Source: Trachythela sp. YZ-2020
Lineage: Eukaryota; Cnidaria; Anthozoa; Malacalcyonacea; Clavulariidae
Direction of reading: 5' to 3'
Assembly: GCA_016169945.1 (NCBI GenBank)
Contig: JADLSH010000282.1
Location: 2,125,001-2,189,000 of the forward strand
DNA: 64,000 bases
Notes under the pieces: model-generated
The model's input: the letters and a program-made list of their open reading frames with translations, nothing else
Told to the model about the DNA's origin: nothing
Databases searched by the model: none
Shown: one piece after another, positions 1-11,400 of the stretch
How the letters are laid out: every line of letters begins with the position of its first letter
Position numbering within the stretch: the stretch's first letter is position 1
Position numbers and translations under genes: made by a program

Positions 1-12
1 AAATTCAATTCA

Positions 13-32
13 TAGATAGATAGATAGATAGA
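13..32. repeat. (ATAG)n microsatellite, 3' tail of the adjoining LINE
   Basis: Four to five ATAG/GATA units directly abut the 3' end of the minus-strand LINE. Read on the minus strand, the element ends in AATAAAGACTTC followed by TATC repeats, as expected for a LINE tail made by slippage during target-primed reverse transcription. Confidence 0.8.
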
Positions 33-198
33 AGTCTTTATTGTCACTACTCAAAACACACGTCCGAGTTTACAGGTTTGAATTATATATGCTATGTAAG
101 AAAATTATCCGCTATTTACAAATTGAAAGCTACTTATTAGCTAAAATATGGAAGACTATTATAAAATGTAATTAGATATTAAAGATTACGAAAGAATG

Positions 199-1072
199 TC
201 AAATAAACTTGAAAAGACATCTATTTAAGAAAGAGCATTTAAAACGCTCAGTTCTTACTATAGGCAACTCGAACTCGTGTCCTCTCTGTCTCAACGGTCT
301 ATTTAACTTATTTGGCAACAACTCTTGTAAAGCATTGTCCTTATTTTTTGTTATTTTGTTCCATAACTTTATGTCCCTTTTAGAAATAATTTCCATAAAA
401 TTCAGCTTTTCTGATATGTATCCGTTTCGATAGGCACGTCTGATAAATTTATCGATCTGGTTTATATACTTGCCATAATGGGCACCTCCCCAAAGCTCTG
501 ATCCGTAGGTAAGTAAAGGCATTATCAGGCTGTTGAATAAGAGGTCCCGCTGTTTAATGGGCAAACCATAATGCTTACAAACTCGCATTATATACATTCT
601 TCCACTGGCTTTTCTAATCATTTCGTCAAATTGTAAATCCCATTTATTAGGCAGGTCCTCTAGAGTTATTCCTAGAATTTTCAACCATGTTTTGCGTTTA
701 ATATCTGGAACGACAGCTGGTAAAGGCGTTGAAATTTTTCCACGTATGACCATTTCATATGTTTTAGACATATTTAATTGCATCCTATTTCCCTCGGACC
801 ATTCTCTGATGTTGGCAACTTCGGTTGTAGACGTATCTTCGTTATCCTTCCCAGGAACGTCCAATGTCAGGTCATCAGCAAATTTCACCAGCTCATTTTG
901 AGTATGGATTGTTTTGATGTCATTTACCATAATGGAAAATAATACTGGACCTAAAACAGTCCCTTGGGGAATCCCCCTATTGATTTTCACATAGTCCGTA
1001 ATAGTTCCGTCTACCTTTACCCTCTGATGACGATCCTTCAGAAAACTGATAATCCAGTTGATCACATATTGG
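199..1072 (-). pseudogene. LINE A reverse transcriptase, C-terminal part
   Basis: About 290 residues are open. They contain RT motif B (RGIPQGTVLGPVLFSIMVND) and the catalytic motif C as FADD (KFADDLTL), followed by the thumb and the usual LINE C-terminal region with MPLLTYGSELWGG. The upstream RT motifs, including motif A, lie beyond the inserted element at 1077-2681. The first methionine (at 1065) is internal; the true frame continues into the insertion junction. In an intact element this domain makes cDNA at a nicked target. Here it is separated from its start and so cannot be expressed as the original protein. Confidence 0.9.
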
Positions 1073-1076
1073 TTAA

Positions 1077-2681
1077 GGTGGTCCTATACCAAATTTTAAA
1101 AGAAAATCCTATTTTGAAATTATCCATATTATGCATCATTAATGATCCCTTTTTCGTTTTCTGGTGTTAATTTTTGTATTTGTTTGGCGTAAAATGGATA
1201 AATAGGGGAAAATAGCAGCTTGTTTGAAATTTTGTCCCGTAGCAACCACCATAGCAACGATATGTTATTGGAAAATCGCGAGCATTGGAGCATTTACGAA
1301 AAAGTTTTTTTCTCCAAATGAGTACCTACCTACCCCTTCCTAGCTATATAGTGATTTTAAACGATTTTATTTCAAATTACACCAAGTACAAGTCGGGAGA
1401 GGCGTTATAATGGCGTGAAAGCAAATTGTTTTCATGCTATATATTTTGTATAATTACGGTTCCACTTCAAGGCTATGACTGATTGAGGACATCATGCAAA
1501 GTCCGACGAAAGTCGATCTGCCATAACCTTTCAAAGAACCGAAGGGTTAAACATTGGTGTCTTTTTAAAGACGGCAACGGCGGAGGTCACAGCTGGGAAC
1601 CAAACTTAGGTGTTGAAATAGCACGTGTTAAAGATTTTTGAAAAATCTAGCATGGCATTTTCATGATATATATGCCTACCTCTCCCGTTTAGGATGTGTT
1701 TGGCTATGTGATTTCGACCCCGAATTAGTCTTAGTATATTTTGTTAGCATTTGAAAATATAGGGGAGCTCCATGCCCAATTTTTCATTTGTGCCATATGA
1801 AAATATAGGGGAGCTCCATGTCGAATTTTTCGCTTGTGCCATATGAAAATATAGGGGAGCTCCATGTCGAGCGTATAATATAAGTAATTAATATAAGCCG
1901 CATACACTTGAAAATATGTTGTTTATTTAAACTAGCATATACAACATTTATACACCGAAACATTTATATACGGCACATTTATATACCGAATATATAAACT
2001 ATAATCAACTATCTATCACTAAAAATTGTAACACTAATCCACAAATTGTAACAGTGAGTGATTTTGTGTCAGCCACCCATATTCTAAAATATTAGAATAA
2101 AAATGAGGAAAAAGTATTAAATTAGGAAAAATAGTTTTCAATGTATAAGACCACCTTAATGTGACGATCATGTTGATAAACCGAACATTGAACTTTAAAT
2201 GCATTTTTCTCGAATTAGCAAAACTGGCGATTTCCATTGCGCGCAGGATATCTGAAGAGGCATTGAAGCTATCTTGATGAAATTTTCAGCATAGACTCAT
2301 CATATCAAGCTCTAGGAGTTGAACTAAAATAATTGAGTTATGCTGAATAGTTTTGAAGTGGTGACAGTTTCCATGCGAGTCGTCAAATGCCTTTCCAGTT
2401 TTTGACCTATAAAACTGGTGATAATGTTTCAATGTTGATTGTTTTAGTTCAACTCCTAGACAATGTTATTTGTTAGTAAATAAAAGTTATTCCAGAATTT
2501 TATCATTAATGCTTATTTAGTTATTGTTTATAAAATTGCATGAATTTGACCACAGGGGGTGCTTTATCTCGGTAACCATGGCAACAGTGTCCTGGAACAA
2601 AATATTGTTTTGGTCAGAGTATCGAGCCAAACAAGATAGTAACAGATGAGCTACATAACATTTTTTTGGTAGAGGACCACC
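1077..2681. mobile_element. TTAA-flanked inverted-repeat element (about 1.6 kb, piggyBac-like target)
   Basis: The ends are inverted repeats: the left starts GGTGGTCCTATACCAAA and the right ends with the complement of GGTGGTCCTCTACCAAA. Both sides are flanked by TTAA (1073-1076 and 2682-2685), the target duplication of the piggyBac superfamily, although the TIR does not start with the CCC common there. The element lies inside LINE A RT coding sequence. No transposase frame is present, so it is non-autonomous. A second right-type end (TATAAGACCACCTTAA) sits inside at 2144-2159, which suggests either a nested copy or an alternative shorter element of 1077-2155. Confidence 0.8.
1752..1880. repeat. 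Three tandem copies of a 46-bp unit
   Basis: Units start at 1752, 1798 and 1844, each beginning TGAAAATATAGGGGAGCTCC. The third is truncated and diverges after the GTCGAG that follows. They lie inside the TTAA element and look like subterminal or internal repeats. Confidence 0.85.
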
Positions 2682-2685
2682 TTAA

Positions 2686-3769
2686 GAGGAATATTTTTCA
2701 ATTTTTTACATAAAATATCGTGCGGAACGCTGTCAAAAGCTTTACTGAAATCAAATGAGAAAACTCTCACGTATTTGGCGTCTTTTTCCAACCATTTTAG
2801 CCACGAATGTTGGCATTTAATCAAGGCCATTATCGAATTATGACCCCCCCTATAAGCAAATTGATCTGAGTCAATAGAGTCTTGAACAATGTGCGCAATT
2901 TCAGTTTTGTATAACTGATCACAAGAACTGAATGTGGATTCTTTGGGTATGGGCACAAGATTGGCTTGTTTCCACATCGCAGGGACTTCAGCAACTCTCA
3001 GTGATGTATTGAATATTTGCGTAATGGTTGGAGCCAATTCAAATGCAAACTCCCTCCAGAACCAGTGTGGAAGGTCATCTGGGCCTGATGATGTACATTT
3101 TTGTTTTTGAAGATGACTGAGTACTATTTCCACTGTAAGCGAGGGGACTCTAGTACCCTCTGGGATTTTAAGTAGCTCTGGAGTGGTATAATGAGGATCA
3201 GTGCTAACATTTTGAAAAAAACGATTTATTTCATTAGGATCGATAGTTGTTGTAACTGGAATATTGTTGTCTTTCCTTCCTGTAATTCTATTAACGTTAG
3301 ACCACCAATCTTTTGTTCCTGACTTATGTTTTCGATTTTCATTCCTTACGGCATTAAGCTGATTTTTCCGGATAAGATCATTTATCTGTTCTTGTAAACG
3401 AGTATTAGCTTCGCTATTACTGGCCTCGATAGCCCGCTTTCTTTGTTTTAGTAAATGTTTAACCAAAGGAGAAATGAATGGAGGGTCTCTTGTTGACGTA
3501 CGAACTTTGATCATTGGGAAGCTTTTCTCGAATTTTGGCCAGATACTTTGATAAAATGTTCCTACCATTTGATCAACACTTTGCCCTTCTGTAGTTATTT
3601 CATTCCAATCAGTTGCTTCTAGCTCATTCAACATGTTTAGTTTTCTGTGTTGTCTCACGTCTCTAAAATACGAATTTGATCTTTTTGCTTTAATAACATC
3701 CCGTGGGTATACTATAACCATACTATGATCGGATCTTACCAAACTTTTCGCGACTTTTATTTTTTCCAA
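2686..3769 (-). pseudogene. LINE A reverse transcriptase, N-terminal part with motif A
   Basis: The open frame carries the endonuclease C-terminus (RSDHSMVIVYP, with the catalytic SDH) at its start, then the linker, SSGPDDLPHWFWREF, NLVPIPK, SDQFAYRGG and motif A (FSFDFSKAFDSVPHDIL). Between SSCDQL and YKTEIA the block that normally carries RPIS...R is missing, an apparent in-frame deletion of roughly 20 residues. The frame then runs into the TTAA element near 2685. The annotated start at 3769 is not a true start: the sequence continues from the endonuclease in another frame, with the shift in an A-run near 3765. Confidence 0.88.
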
Positions 3770-4049
3770 TAATGTGGAATGTTCGTAATAAAGACGTCTA
3801 ATATATTATCTCCTCTTGTGGGTGCTTTGACCATTTGACAAAAGGATAGTTGATTTAATAGGGTACGAACATTTAGTTTATTTAAATCCCCTGCAATTAT
3901 TATCTTAGTATTAGGTTGGGATAATAGTAAGTGGTCACATGAGTCTAACAAGAAATCAACTAAGTCATTGGGATCATATGTATGATCTGGAGGATGATAG
4001 ATGGCTGCGACATGGAAGATAGAGTTTTCAGTTGTGATTTTTCCCCATA
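3757..4049 (-). pseudogene. LINE A endonuclease, C-terminal half
   Basis: The real LINE sequence begins where the TA-flanked element ends (WGKITTENSIFHVAAIYHPP) and includes IIAGDLNKLN, matching the GDFN/GDLN motif of APE-type LINE endonucleases, and the target-binding stretch ILDVFITN. The longer frame to 4176 includes codons from the inserted repeat and should be trimmed. It ends in a stop at 3757 because of a frameshift in a run of A residues; the SDH motif follows in the next frame. Confidence 0.85.
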
Positions 4050-5048
4050 TAGACGACCGGCCAAGCTTGAAAAAAGTGTCTAGAAAACACTGTCGATGGC
4101 ATTTTTTGTTACAAGCATGAAAATACGCAAAATGTCTCAGGATAGTGTTTACTTTGAGGGTGAGAGTGGTTGCCAACCGTATTTTTTTATCTATGTGCTA
4201 AAATTTGAAGGTTTTTTCTAAAACATTTCGAAGGATGGGATTTTTTTCGAATGCTGTGTTTTATATCAGTGTTTTATTTTAATTGGCTGACTATCTAATT
4301 AACATTTGTAAAATTTGGATAATCTTCTTTCGTATAATTCAAAATGATATGCTAATAAGAAACATGGCGCAAATACATCAAAACACGACCTTTCAAAAAG
4401 AAGCCACAACAATATGTTTTTGTTGTGTTACAGACAGGCAACAATCACATATGTTTAGATTACATACGAATCGGTACTACACGCCCGGTTGCCACCCGTG
4501 TAACACAATATACTTCTGTTGAGCCAGTCGAGTTTTGGAATGTAAATGGTTGAAAAACAGCATGTTGGCGCAAACACGTAGTTTCACTATAACACATAGA
4601 CCTTCAAAATCGGTAAATATTCGAAATAAAACGCAATAATTTACGAATTTAAGCCTTTGGGTAACCACTCGTTCTAATAAATCCATCTTTATAATGAAAC
4701 TTGCCTCCACACAGGTATTTTAACAAGTGCCAGTAATACCATGTTTCTCATTAGCATGTCACTTTGAGTTATGACAATTAAGAAAAGGAGAAATTTGCAC
4801 ATGCTAATTAGGCAGTGAACCAATTACAATAAATCCATGATATCGAAAACTGCTTTTAAATGGAATCCCATCTATCGAAATGTCGTTATAAAAACCTTCC
4901 AATTTCGCTACATAAATAGAATAATTACGGAGGGCAACCACTTTCACCGTCAAAGTGAACACACTCCGATGACATTTAGTGTGGTTTCCTGCTTGTAACA
5001 AAAAATGCCATCGACAGTCACTTTTTTCGAGGCTGGCTGGCCGTCTAA
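4050..5048. mobile_element. TA-flanked foldback element with ~120-bp inverted repeats
   Basis: The two ends (about 4050-4173 and 4931-5048) are inverted copies of each other with several mismatches. Outer termini read TAGACGACCGGCC and the complement of TTAGACGGCCAGCC; both arms share a stretch containing CGATGGCATTTTTTGTTACA. TA flanks both sides. Joining LINE A across one TA gives the expected FECVWGKI, so the insertion site is well defined. The interior has no transposase-like frame. The TA target and long TIR suggest a non-autonomous Tc1/mariner-type element, but the termini are not diagnostic. Confidence 0.82.
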
Positions 5049-5450
5049 TACACATTCAAAGTCATTAGTTAAATTTGGTAACAGCTCCATTTTCCAGTCA
5101 TTCCGGCATATTATTGCCACTCCGCCACCACGACGATTTGTTCTGTCTTTCCTTAAGATGGAATAACCAGAAGGACAGATGAGAGAATCACATACAAAAC
5201 AATTTAGCCATGTTTCAGAGATACAACAGATATCTATATCATTATTTTTAAGATCTGCATATAATGCCGGAAGAGCATCCGGCTTTACAATCGATCTTGC
5301 ATTCAATACTAAACATTGTGGGGTTCGTTGTGGCTTACTTGGCTCACGTCCAACTATTTTTACGTATTTCAAGTTACGAGAACGCTGGTGAGATTGTCGA
5401 GTTCTTTTGAACTGTCGGCATGAAATTCGAACAGGAATTGTATTTGCCAT
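5049..5450 (-). pseudogene. LINE A endonuclease, N-terminal half
   Basis: The frame starts MANTIPVRIS at 5450 and carries LNARSIVKP (the N of the APE active site), CISETWL (catalytic E) and the RRGGGVAI block. LINE sequence ends at DFECV, where the TA-flanked insert begins; residues after that belong to the insert's terminal repeat. The N-terminal extension before the APE domain is basic, as in the LINE at 55-58 kb. It encodes the nicking domain for target-primed reverse transcription but is broken by the insert. Confidence 0.87.
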
Positions 5451-5460
5451 TATACATTAT

Positions 5461-6310
5461 TCATCACGCAACTCACGAGATATAACATGGCCGCAGCTTC
5501 CAGGTCGCCATATATTGCATGTTGTGGTTCATTTTTCACTTAATTGAGGTGGGAAAGCCAGAAATATCTTCGGAAAACCAAATTTTTGGTGTGACCTGCC
5601 CAAGGGCAATCCTTTTTTCTGAAATTTTGCGAGCCCTGGCGACCTTCCACGCAGGTAAGTCTTCGTCTCATCGACTTTTATGATACGAATTACATATACA
5701 CTTCTGTACGTATGTGTTTTGAGTAATCTAAGTAATCGCTTTGCTATATGGTGCAGCTTTTGAGTTTTTCCAGTATATACATGTGTATGGACTAGTTGTC
5801 ACGAGTCAGTATCGCCAAATACAAGTATTGTGGCGTTTGAGTTTTTAGGCACAACAATATATGGCTTACACATTGTTAGCAAGTATTGGCATACAGTACA
5901 GATACTGTATATTCGCTTATGTGATCTAAGAGCGTTCATATTAGTTTATATGGTACTTGTACAGTATAGTTCATATAGAAATGCCGTACACGAGTATATA
6001 TGCTTTATTCAAACCTAACGATACAAGTTAATACGGCCAACTACGTCTACGGATTTGGTACGTGTTTTCAATTCATTACTATATCACAACTAAAATGCAA
6101 GCGCGTGTTTACTTTAGTTACAAGATGAATCTTAAATCTATAATGCAAAACAATAACATAAATTTGATAACCTTACGGTCCTTACCCTCAATTATGGTTA
6201 TAGTAAATGCAAGTTGTTTAGGATCGATTCCCGGAATGAATATTTCAGTGACGCGTCTGTGTTTCACCACAAACTACGGTTATGCAAATATGTGTAGTTC
6301 GTTTTTCTGA
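5461..6310. other. No recognisable gene
   Basis: AT-rich sequence. A plus-strand GCAG|GTAAGTC at about 5651 looks like a 5' splice site, but no open frame of note precedes it. Nothing else is supported. Confidence 0.5.
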
Positions 6311-6365
6311 ATATGTTACGAGGACGCAGGTTTTAGCTGCCTCCAACCGACGCAGTTTTTAGCTG

Positions 6366-6870
6366 CAGACAGGACGCGGGCGCTCTGGAGACAAGACGCG
6401 GGCGCTCTGCAGGCAGGACGCGGGCGCTCTGGAGACAGGACGCGGGAGCTCTGGAGACAAGACGCGGGCGCTCTGGAGACAGGACGCGGGCGCTCTGCAG
6501 GCAGGACGCGGGCGCTCTGGAGACAGGACGCGGGCGCTCTGGAGACAGGACGCGGGAGCTCTGGAGACAAGACGCGGGCGCTCTGGAGACAGGACGCGGG
6601 CGCTCTGCAGGCAGGACGCGGGCGCTCTGGAGACAGGACGCGGGAGCTCTGGAGACAGGACGCGGGCGCTCTGGAGACAGGACGCGGGCGCTCTGGAGAC
6701 AGGACGCGGGCGCTCTGGAGACAGGACGCGGGCGCTCTGGAGACAGGACGCGGGCGCTCTGGAGACAGGACGCGGGCGCTCTGGAGACAGGACGCGGGCG
6801 CTCTGGAGACAAGACGCGGGCGCTCTGGAGACAGGACGCGGGCGCTCTGGAGACAAGACGCGGGCAGACG
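6366..6870. repeat. 22-bp minisatellite, about 22 copies
   Basis: The unit contains GACGCGGGCGCTCTGGAGAC plus two bases. Variants carry G to A at the unit start (AAGACG), GGGAGCTCT for GGGCGCTCT, and GCAGGCA for GGAGACA. Because 22 is not a multiple of three, the minus strand stays open in all three frames with the same repeated peptide (PASCLQSARVLSPERPRPVS), so these frames are artefacts of the array. The variants recur in the same order in the left half, which indicates a higher-order unit of about five repeats. Flanking the left end are two degenerate copies of a CGCAG-TTTTAGCTGC motif. Confidence 0.95.
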
Positions 6871-7338
6871 CAGTGTCAAGTTACTTTTTGGCAGCACTGT
6901 AGTCAAATGAATAAAGACGGTCATGAAACTCAATGAAATAAAATAGAACTCATTATCTACAGTATGTTGTTTATATTTATACAAAACTATGGTCGGTTAA
7001 TCCTCAAATGGGTATTGTTTTGTAATGACTTTAATCATTTGGTTTAGTCGAATTATGCATCTCTGACTTTACACAATGATTAATTAAAAACATTGCTATT
7101 GGGGTTGACTTAGTGACAAAGCAATACGCACGTGCCGATGAAGCGATTATATTTTCGGTAATAACGAGTTCTACAGTACTTCAATGAGTTTATTAACCAC
7201 TTTTGTTGCATTGAACATGATTAAAACAAGTGAGGACATAGCGGTCGGTACGTACCTATATGAAAAGGTTTGTGATTGGTTGGTTATGACAATAAAAGAC
7301 AATAAACTATAGAACTCGTCTTTCTAAATAATTAAGGA
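6871..7338. other. No recognisable gene
   Basis: AT-rich intergenic or intronic sequence; no open frame, repeat or RNA gene was recognised. Confidence 0.5.
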
Positions 7339-7342
7339 TTAA

Positions 7343-7424
7343 AGCACTCTGCGAGTTCATTATCGGGATTTACAAGCAGTAACGAGTGCTTGTAAATCAC
7401 GATAATGCACGAACGAAGAGTGCT
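7343..7424. mobile_element. Short TTAA-flanked hairpin MITE
   Basis: Two arms pair imperfectly: AGCACTCTGCGAGTTCATTA at the left against the complement at the right, and ATTTACAAGCA against TGCTTGTAAAT in the middle. TTAA lies immediately outside both ends (7339-7342, 7425-7428). No coding capacity. Confidence 0.6.
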
Positions 7425-7428
7425 TTAA

Positions 7429-8070
7429 ACGTTTTAATATTCAATTTGAGTAACGCTTTGGCGGTATTCTTTTATTTATGAATTATGAGCAAAAACATTC
7501 TATAAACTTTGTTGAACTAACTGTTTACTAGTTCCTTGTTTAGTTTTGATAATATTCAAAAGTGTTTTTAGACAAATAGCTTTTATATAAGAAACAACTT
7601 TGTTGTTGTTTTGAATCTGTCTGCCGAATTACGAATATATTTTCAACCGGCTTCGCCGATTCGCCACTCATTCGCAACTTATATTCCGTAAATTCGTAAA
7701 ATAAACTAAATAAACAACACATGTTTACGTTTAAATACGGAATTATTTTAGAAATTTGGCCACTTCGTGGTTTTGGGATTGTCTTCGGTTTAAAATAAAC
7801 GATATCTTATAAACTTTTCCGCTCGTGAAATCGGGCGCCATCTTGCCGTGCTGATATAAACTATAACGGCACGGCCATGCGTTGTTGCTATATAAAATGC
7901 ACACACGTGGTACAAATTGACCAATAAGAAATTTACGAAAATTGAATATTAACGAGTCATAAACACTGATCACTTTTGTTTCAAAAGACCAATCACAAAA
8001 CATCTTCATATTAGGTAGGTACTGTACTTACTGGGACATTGTGTTTCCGTATGAAAGTGTGTTAAAATGA
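7429..8070. other. No confident gene; one ATG in good context on the minus strand
   Basis: On the minus strand AAGATGGCG at about 7840 opens a short frame (MAPDFTSGKVYKISFILN). The start context is good but the product is not recognised, and the frame ends within 40 codons. It may be a piece of an insertion within the last RPS10 intron. Confidence 0.3.
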
Positions 8071-8273
8071 GCCCGGCTAATACGAAACTCGCCTGATTGA
8101 GATCCGCATGATTGTCTATTAATGCATATGGAAATCATTGCGAGCTCATATAAAAGACAAGACTAATCAAGGTGCAGTTCTAGCCTAAGCAGTCGAAATA
8201 TTTCGAAGGCGCCCTATATGCGCAGGGATACTGTAATTCATCCCACTCAGGCGAGTTTCCCGGCTAACCGGGC
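8071..8273. mobile_element. Inverted-repeat MITE (~200 bp)
   Basis: The left end GCCCGGCTAATACGAAACTC and the right end, whose complement reads GCCCGGTTAGCCGGGAAACT, share about 25 bp of imperfect inverted repeat, including CTCGCCTGA. There is no open frame. It lies just downstream of RPS10 coding exon 4, in the intron. Confidence 0.6.
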
Positions 8274-8329
8274 ATATATGAACTTTGTATAAACATTGCA
8301 CAAATATAAAAGGAAAATATTAAACTCAC

Positions 8330-8442
8330 AAATTCAGGATTGAAATTCGCCCCAGCACCTCCTTTGGGTTCGTCACTAGGTCCGCGCCTGTAAGCATCGC
8401 GGTCAGCCGTGTCTGGTGCAGGACCAGAAGGTCGCGGGCCTT
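8330..8442 (-). CDS. RPS10: RPS10 coding exon 4
   Basis: An acceptor (ATTACAG) precedes AA-GGC-CCG and a strong donor GTGAGT follows the TTT codon. The encoded segment includes [15 protein letters not shown] and ends NFNPEF, corresponding to the region just before the Gly/Arg-rich C-terminus. The split Glu codon joins exon 3 in phase 1. Length 113 nt. Confidence 0.93.
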
Positions 8443-11400
8443 CTGTAATAATAAATATAGTAATTCATTAATACACGTCACTGTTCGTCAGCACTACAAA
8501 ATACTCAGTGCTTCCTTTAACAAAAGTACGATAAATAGATAATATCAATTCAAAGATAATAGGGAACGCTGTTAGGAAGGCAAAAACAAACAGTGAATAG
8601 ACAAATTTGTCTAACGATTGTTTATACCCAATTCACAAGTTTGGATAACTCACATACCTGATTACTATTAGTCATTATTATAACTCGCATACCTGATTAC
8701 TATTGTTCTAGTTTACGAAAACATAGAATGAAGGAAAGATAACTGCTGTGATCACTAGAATGACCTACATGAGCAAATAGCTCTTATACCATTTTTATAA
8801 TGCTTAGCTACTTCGCTCTAGAACAATAGTAATCAGGCATGTGAGTTATCCGAAGTTGGGTAGCAACGATATAAACAGCGACAGCCAAATTTGTATACAG
8901 GTAAAATAAGCAGTTGGGAAATATTAGGGGCGTAAAAACTTTGCTTCGAAACAAGTTTCATTTCTCAAATCTTTTTAAAAGGCTCAGCGGAGGAAGTATA
9001 GGCCTGTTATAAATGAAGCTGTCATGCATCAGCATGAGCAAATATGGATTATAGAGAAGAAAAGAGTTAGGGAAGGGTTAAATAAGAAAAGAAGGAAGAT
9101 AGCATTTCTGAAAAAGAAATATGAGTGTGGTAGTCATGTGCCAGATCAGTTGGAAGGATAAATACACCAAATAAGGAAATACCGGCTACTTTCACGTCTC
9201 AGCGGAGATGTTATGGGGGTTGTACGTTAAGCAACTAGGGATCCAAGGATTGTGCAAAGTTTCAAAGAGCCATAAGTTTTGAGGAAAACGAAAGATTAAT
9301 ATGGAAGCACTGAAGTACTCTGCGGCGAAGACATAATTTACACCATAATTTACAAGTAAATGCAAGTAATGTTTCAGGAAAATCTCTCCTTGATCCTACA
9401 GATAAAGAATATTTCACAATTCGCCGTGGGAAGTGTATGCGTATTTATTGCTGACGTAAATAGATGACTCATGCATGGAATTAGCTAGCAGTATTTATGC
9501 CAAGATTGTCAAGTTCTCATGACATTTGTTTTTCGAAGGTCTATTATTACCATTTGCGTTCAACCTTGAAGTTTGACGATTTTAACGCGTTTGTTTACTT
9601 TTCAAACATGAACGTTTGCTAACAAAACGTACACCTCTTGAAATATTAGATTTTGCGATTTTTGGCGAAGTATGAATATGTTTTGATCCTTACTTTATGA
9701 TCCTTATATCTTTCATTCTATCTTGCAAAATAACTTAAATTTTGCGAGCGTAACATTCGAAAATATGGAAAATTGCTTAAAACGTGGCAAACACGCGAAC
9801 AAACATGCTTGTATTTTGCACAAACGTGGACATTTCTCACGCCAAACGTGGAACTTTCATTAGCCGAATTCATATTAGGGACGGGAAACTCGTCTGTGAA
9901 AACCCGTCTGAATATGAATTTAGGGACAGATTTAAGACGAGTTTCCGTCTAGATGGGATTCCCGTCTAACTTTCCCGTCCGTTTGGACCGGGAAAGTTGG
10001 ACGGGAAAGTTAGACGGGAAACTCGTCTGACCCCGGATTCATATTAGACTGACGAGTTTCCCCGTCTAAGACGAGTTTCCCGTCTAACCCCTAATATGAA
10101 TTCGGCTATTGTCAAAAGTGACACGGGGCGTGACCAAACGTTCACATTTGAAAAGTAAACAAACGCATTAAATCGTCAAGCTTCAAGGTTAATTATACCC
10201 CATCAATTCAAGGTATACTGTAAAGTTTAAATTAACACGACTATTGGGACTGCAGGCTTTGCAGAACGTTTATATGATCCCGTTTTATACCATAGAGGTT
10301 ATAATATAAATCGGATACTATAGTCTACACTGTTTTGATAGATTACAGATCGAATACATGCAGTATACTATATTTATTATATGGCAAGTGCTTGTTTTGG
10401 TGAATCTCGCAATCTGATTGGTCGCTGACGAGGCAGGATTTTCCCGTATTGCCCACGGGCAATACGGTATTCTTATTGCCCTGCGACGACTTGAACACAT
10501 TTCAAACCAATAAAAGCATTAAAAAATCCTTAAAAATAATTTAAAACAATGAAAAATAAACGGAAAATACGGAAAAGGGATAACTACAAGGGATAAAATC
10601 AAGTTTTGTTGGCTCAAGTCGAAATATTAAGGTAAATTTTACGATGTTTTTTAACTAAAACGGTCAAGAATATTTTTGTTTTTTCGAACATGCAAAGTTG
10701 TTTTTGTCCTTGATCCGATAGCTCAATATCACTATATTTTCTATTAATTTTATATTTTATTCTATAAATGGTACTGTAGAGTAGTTTTACTAAGCTAAGA
10801 TTACATAAATTTGTAAAAAACTAAGACAAATTCGTATCATTGAAATTATTTTGACATTTGAAAATGACCGGCTTTGAGTACGACTTTGTACTTTGCCCTC
10901 GCGTGACCAATTTTTGGCAAAATGAATTGTTTTTTGTTGTCTGAAATGCCATATAATAAACAACTTAATAACTTCGACTGTTCGGTCTGTACGGTAAAAT
11001 ATCAAGCCTCGGTCTTGCTGTGTATGACCTCGCTATCGCTCGGTCAATACAGCAAGACCTCAGCTTGATATTTTACCGTACAGACCTCACGCTCAGTCAG
11101 TAAGTAGTTAATATATATCCAGCCATCGACTTGCACAAGTTTATTGACATTGGCATTGCCCCTATAGTTCATAAGGCTATAGTTGTATTTGAAATAATAT
11201 AGCCTTTAAACTGCTACCACATTTACCTTCCTCGCATTTGAGATACAGTCTTGTCATAATCATAAGAGATATTTTGTCATAATCATAATTCTCGAAAGCA
11301 AATCTCAAATAATAATGCTCGGGAAGCGAAAATAAGTGAATTTCTACAATCCTTCCCGTTGATTATCCAGTACTGAAGGCAAGTTGGTAAGTCAGTTATA

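Larger units (their letters stand above)
13..5460 (-). mobile_element. CR1-like non-LTR retrotransposon (LINE A), dead and twice interrupted
   Basis: From right to left (5' to 3'), the element carries an APE-type endonuclease, a reverse transcriptase and a microsatellite tail. The coding parts lie at about 5450-5049, 4049-2686 and 1072-199. Two inverted-repeat DNA elements separate them (4050-5048 and 1077-2681). Skipping each insert and one copy of its target duplication restores the expected protein reading across the break, which shows the inserts are younger than the LINE. The endonuclease N-terminus resembles that of the LINE at 55-58 kb (both begin MA..I.VRIS), so the two are related. 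One frameshift and one internal RT deletion are visible besides the inserts. No ORF1 was recognised upstream of 5460. Confidence 0.9.

Noticed and set aside
6316..6984. Long Arg/Pro/Ser-rich open frames of 159-222 codons
   Set aside because: They are the three-frame translation of a 22-bp minisatellite; the same peptide appears in every frame.
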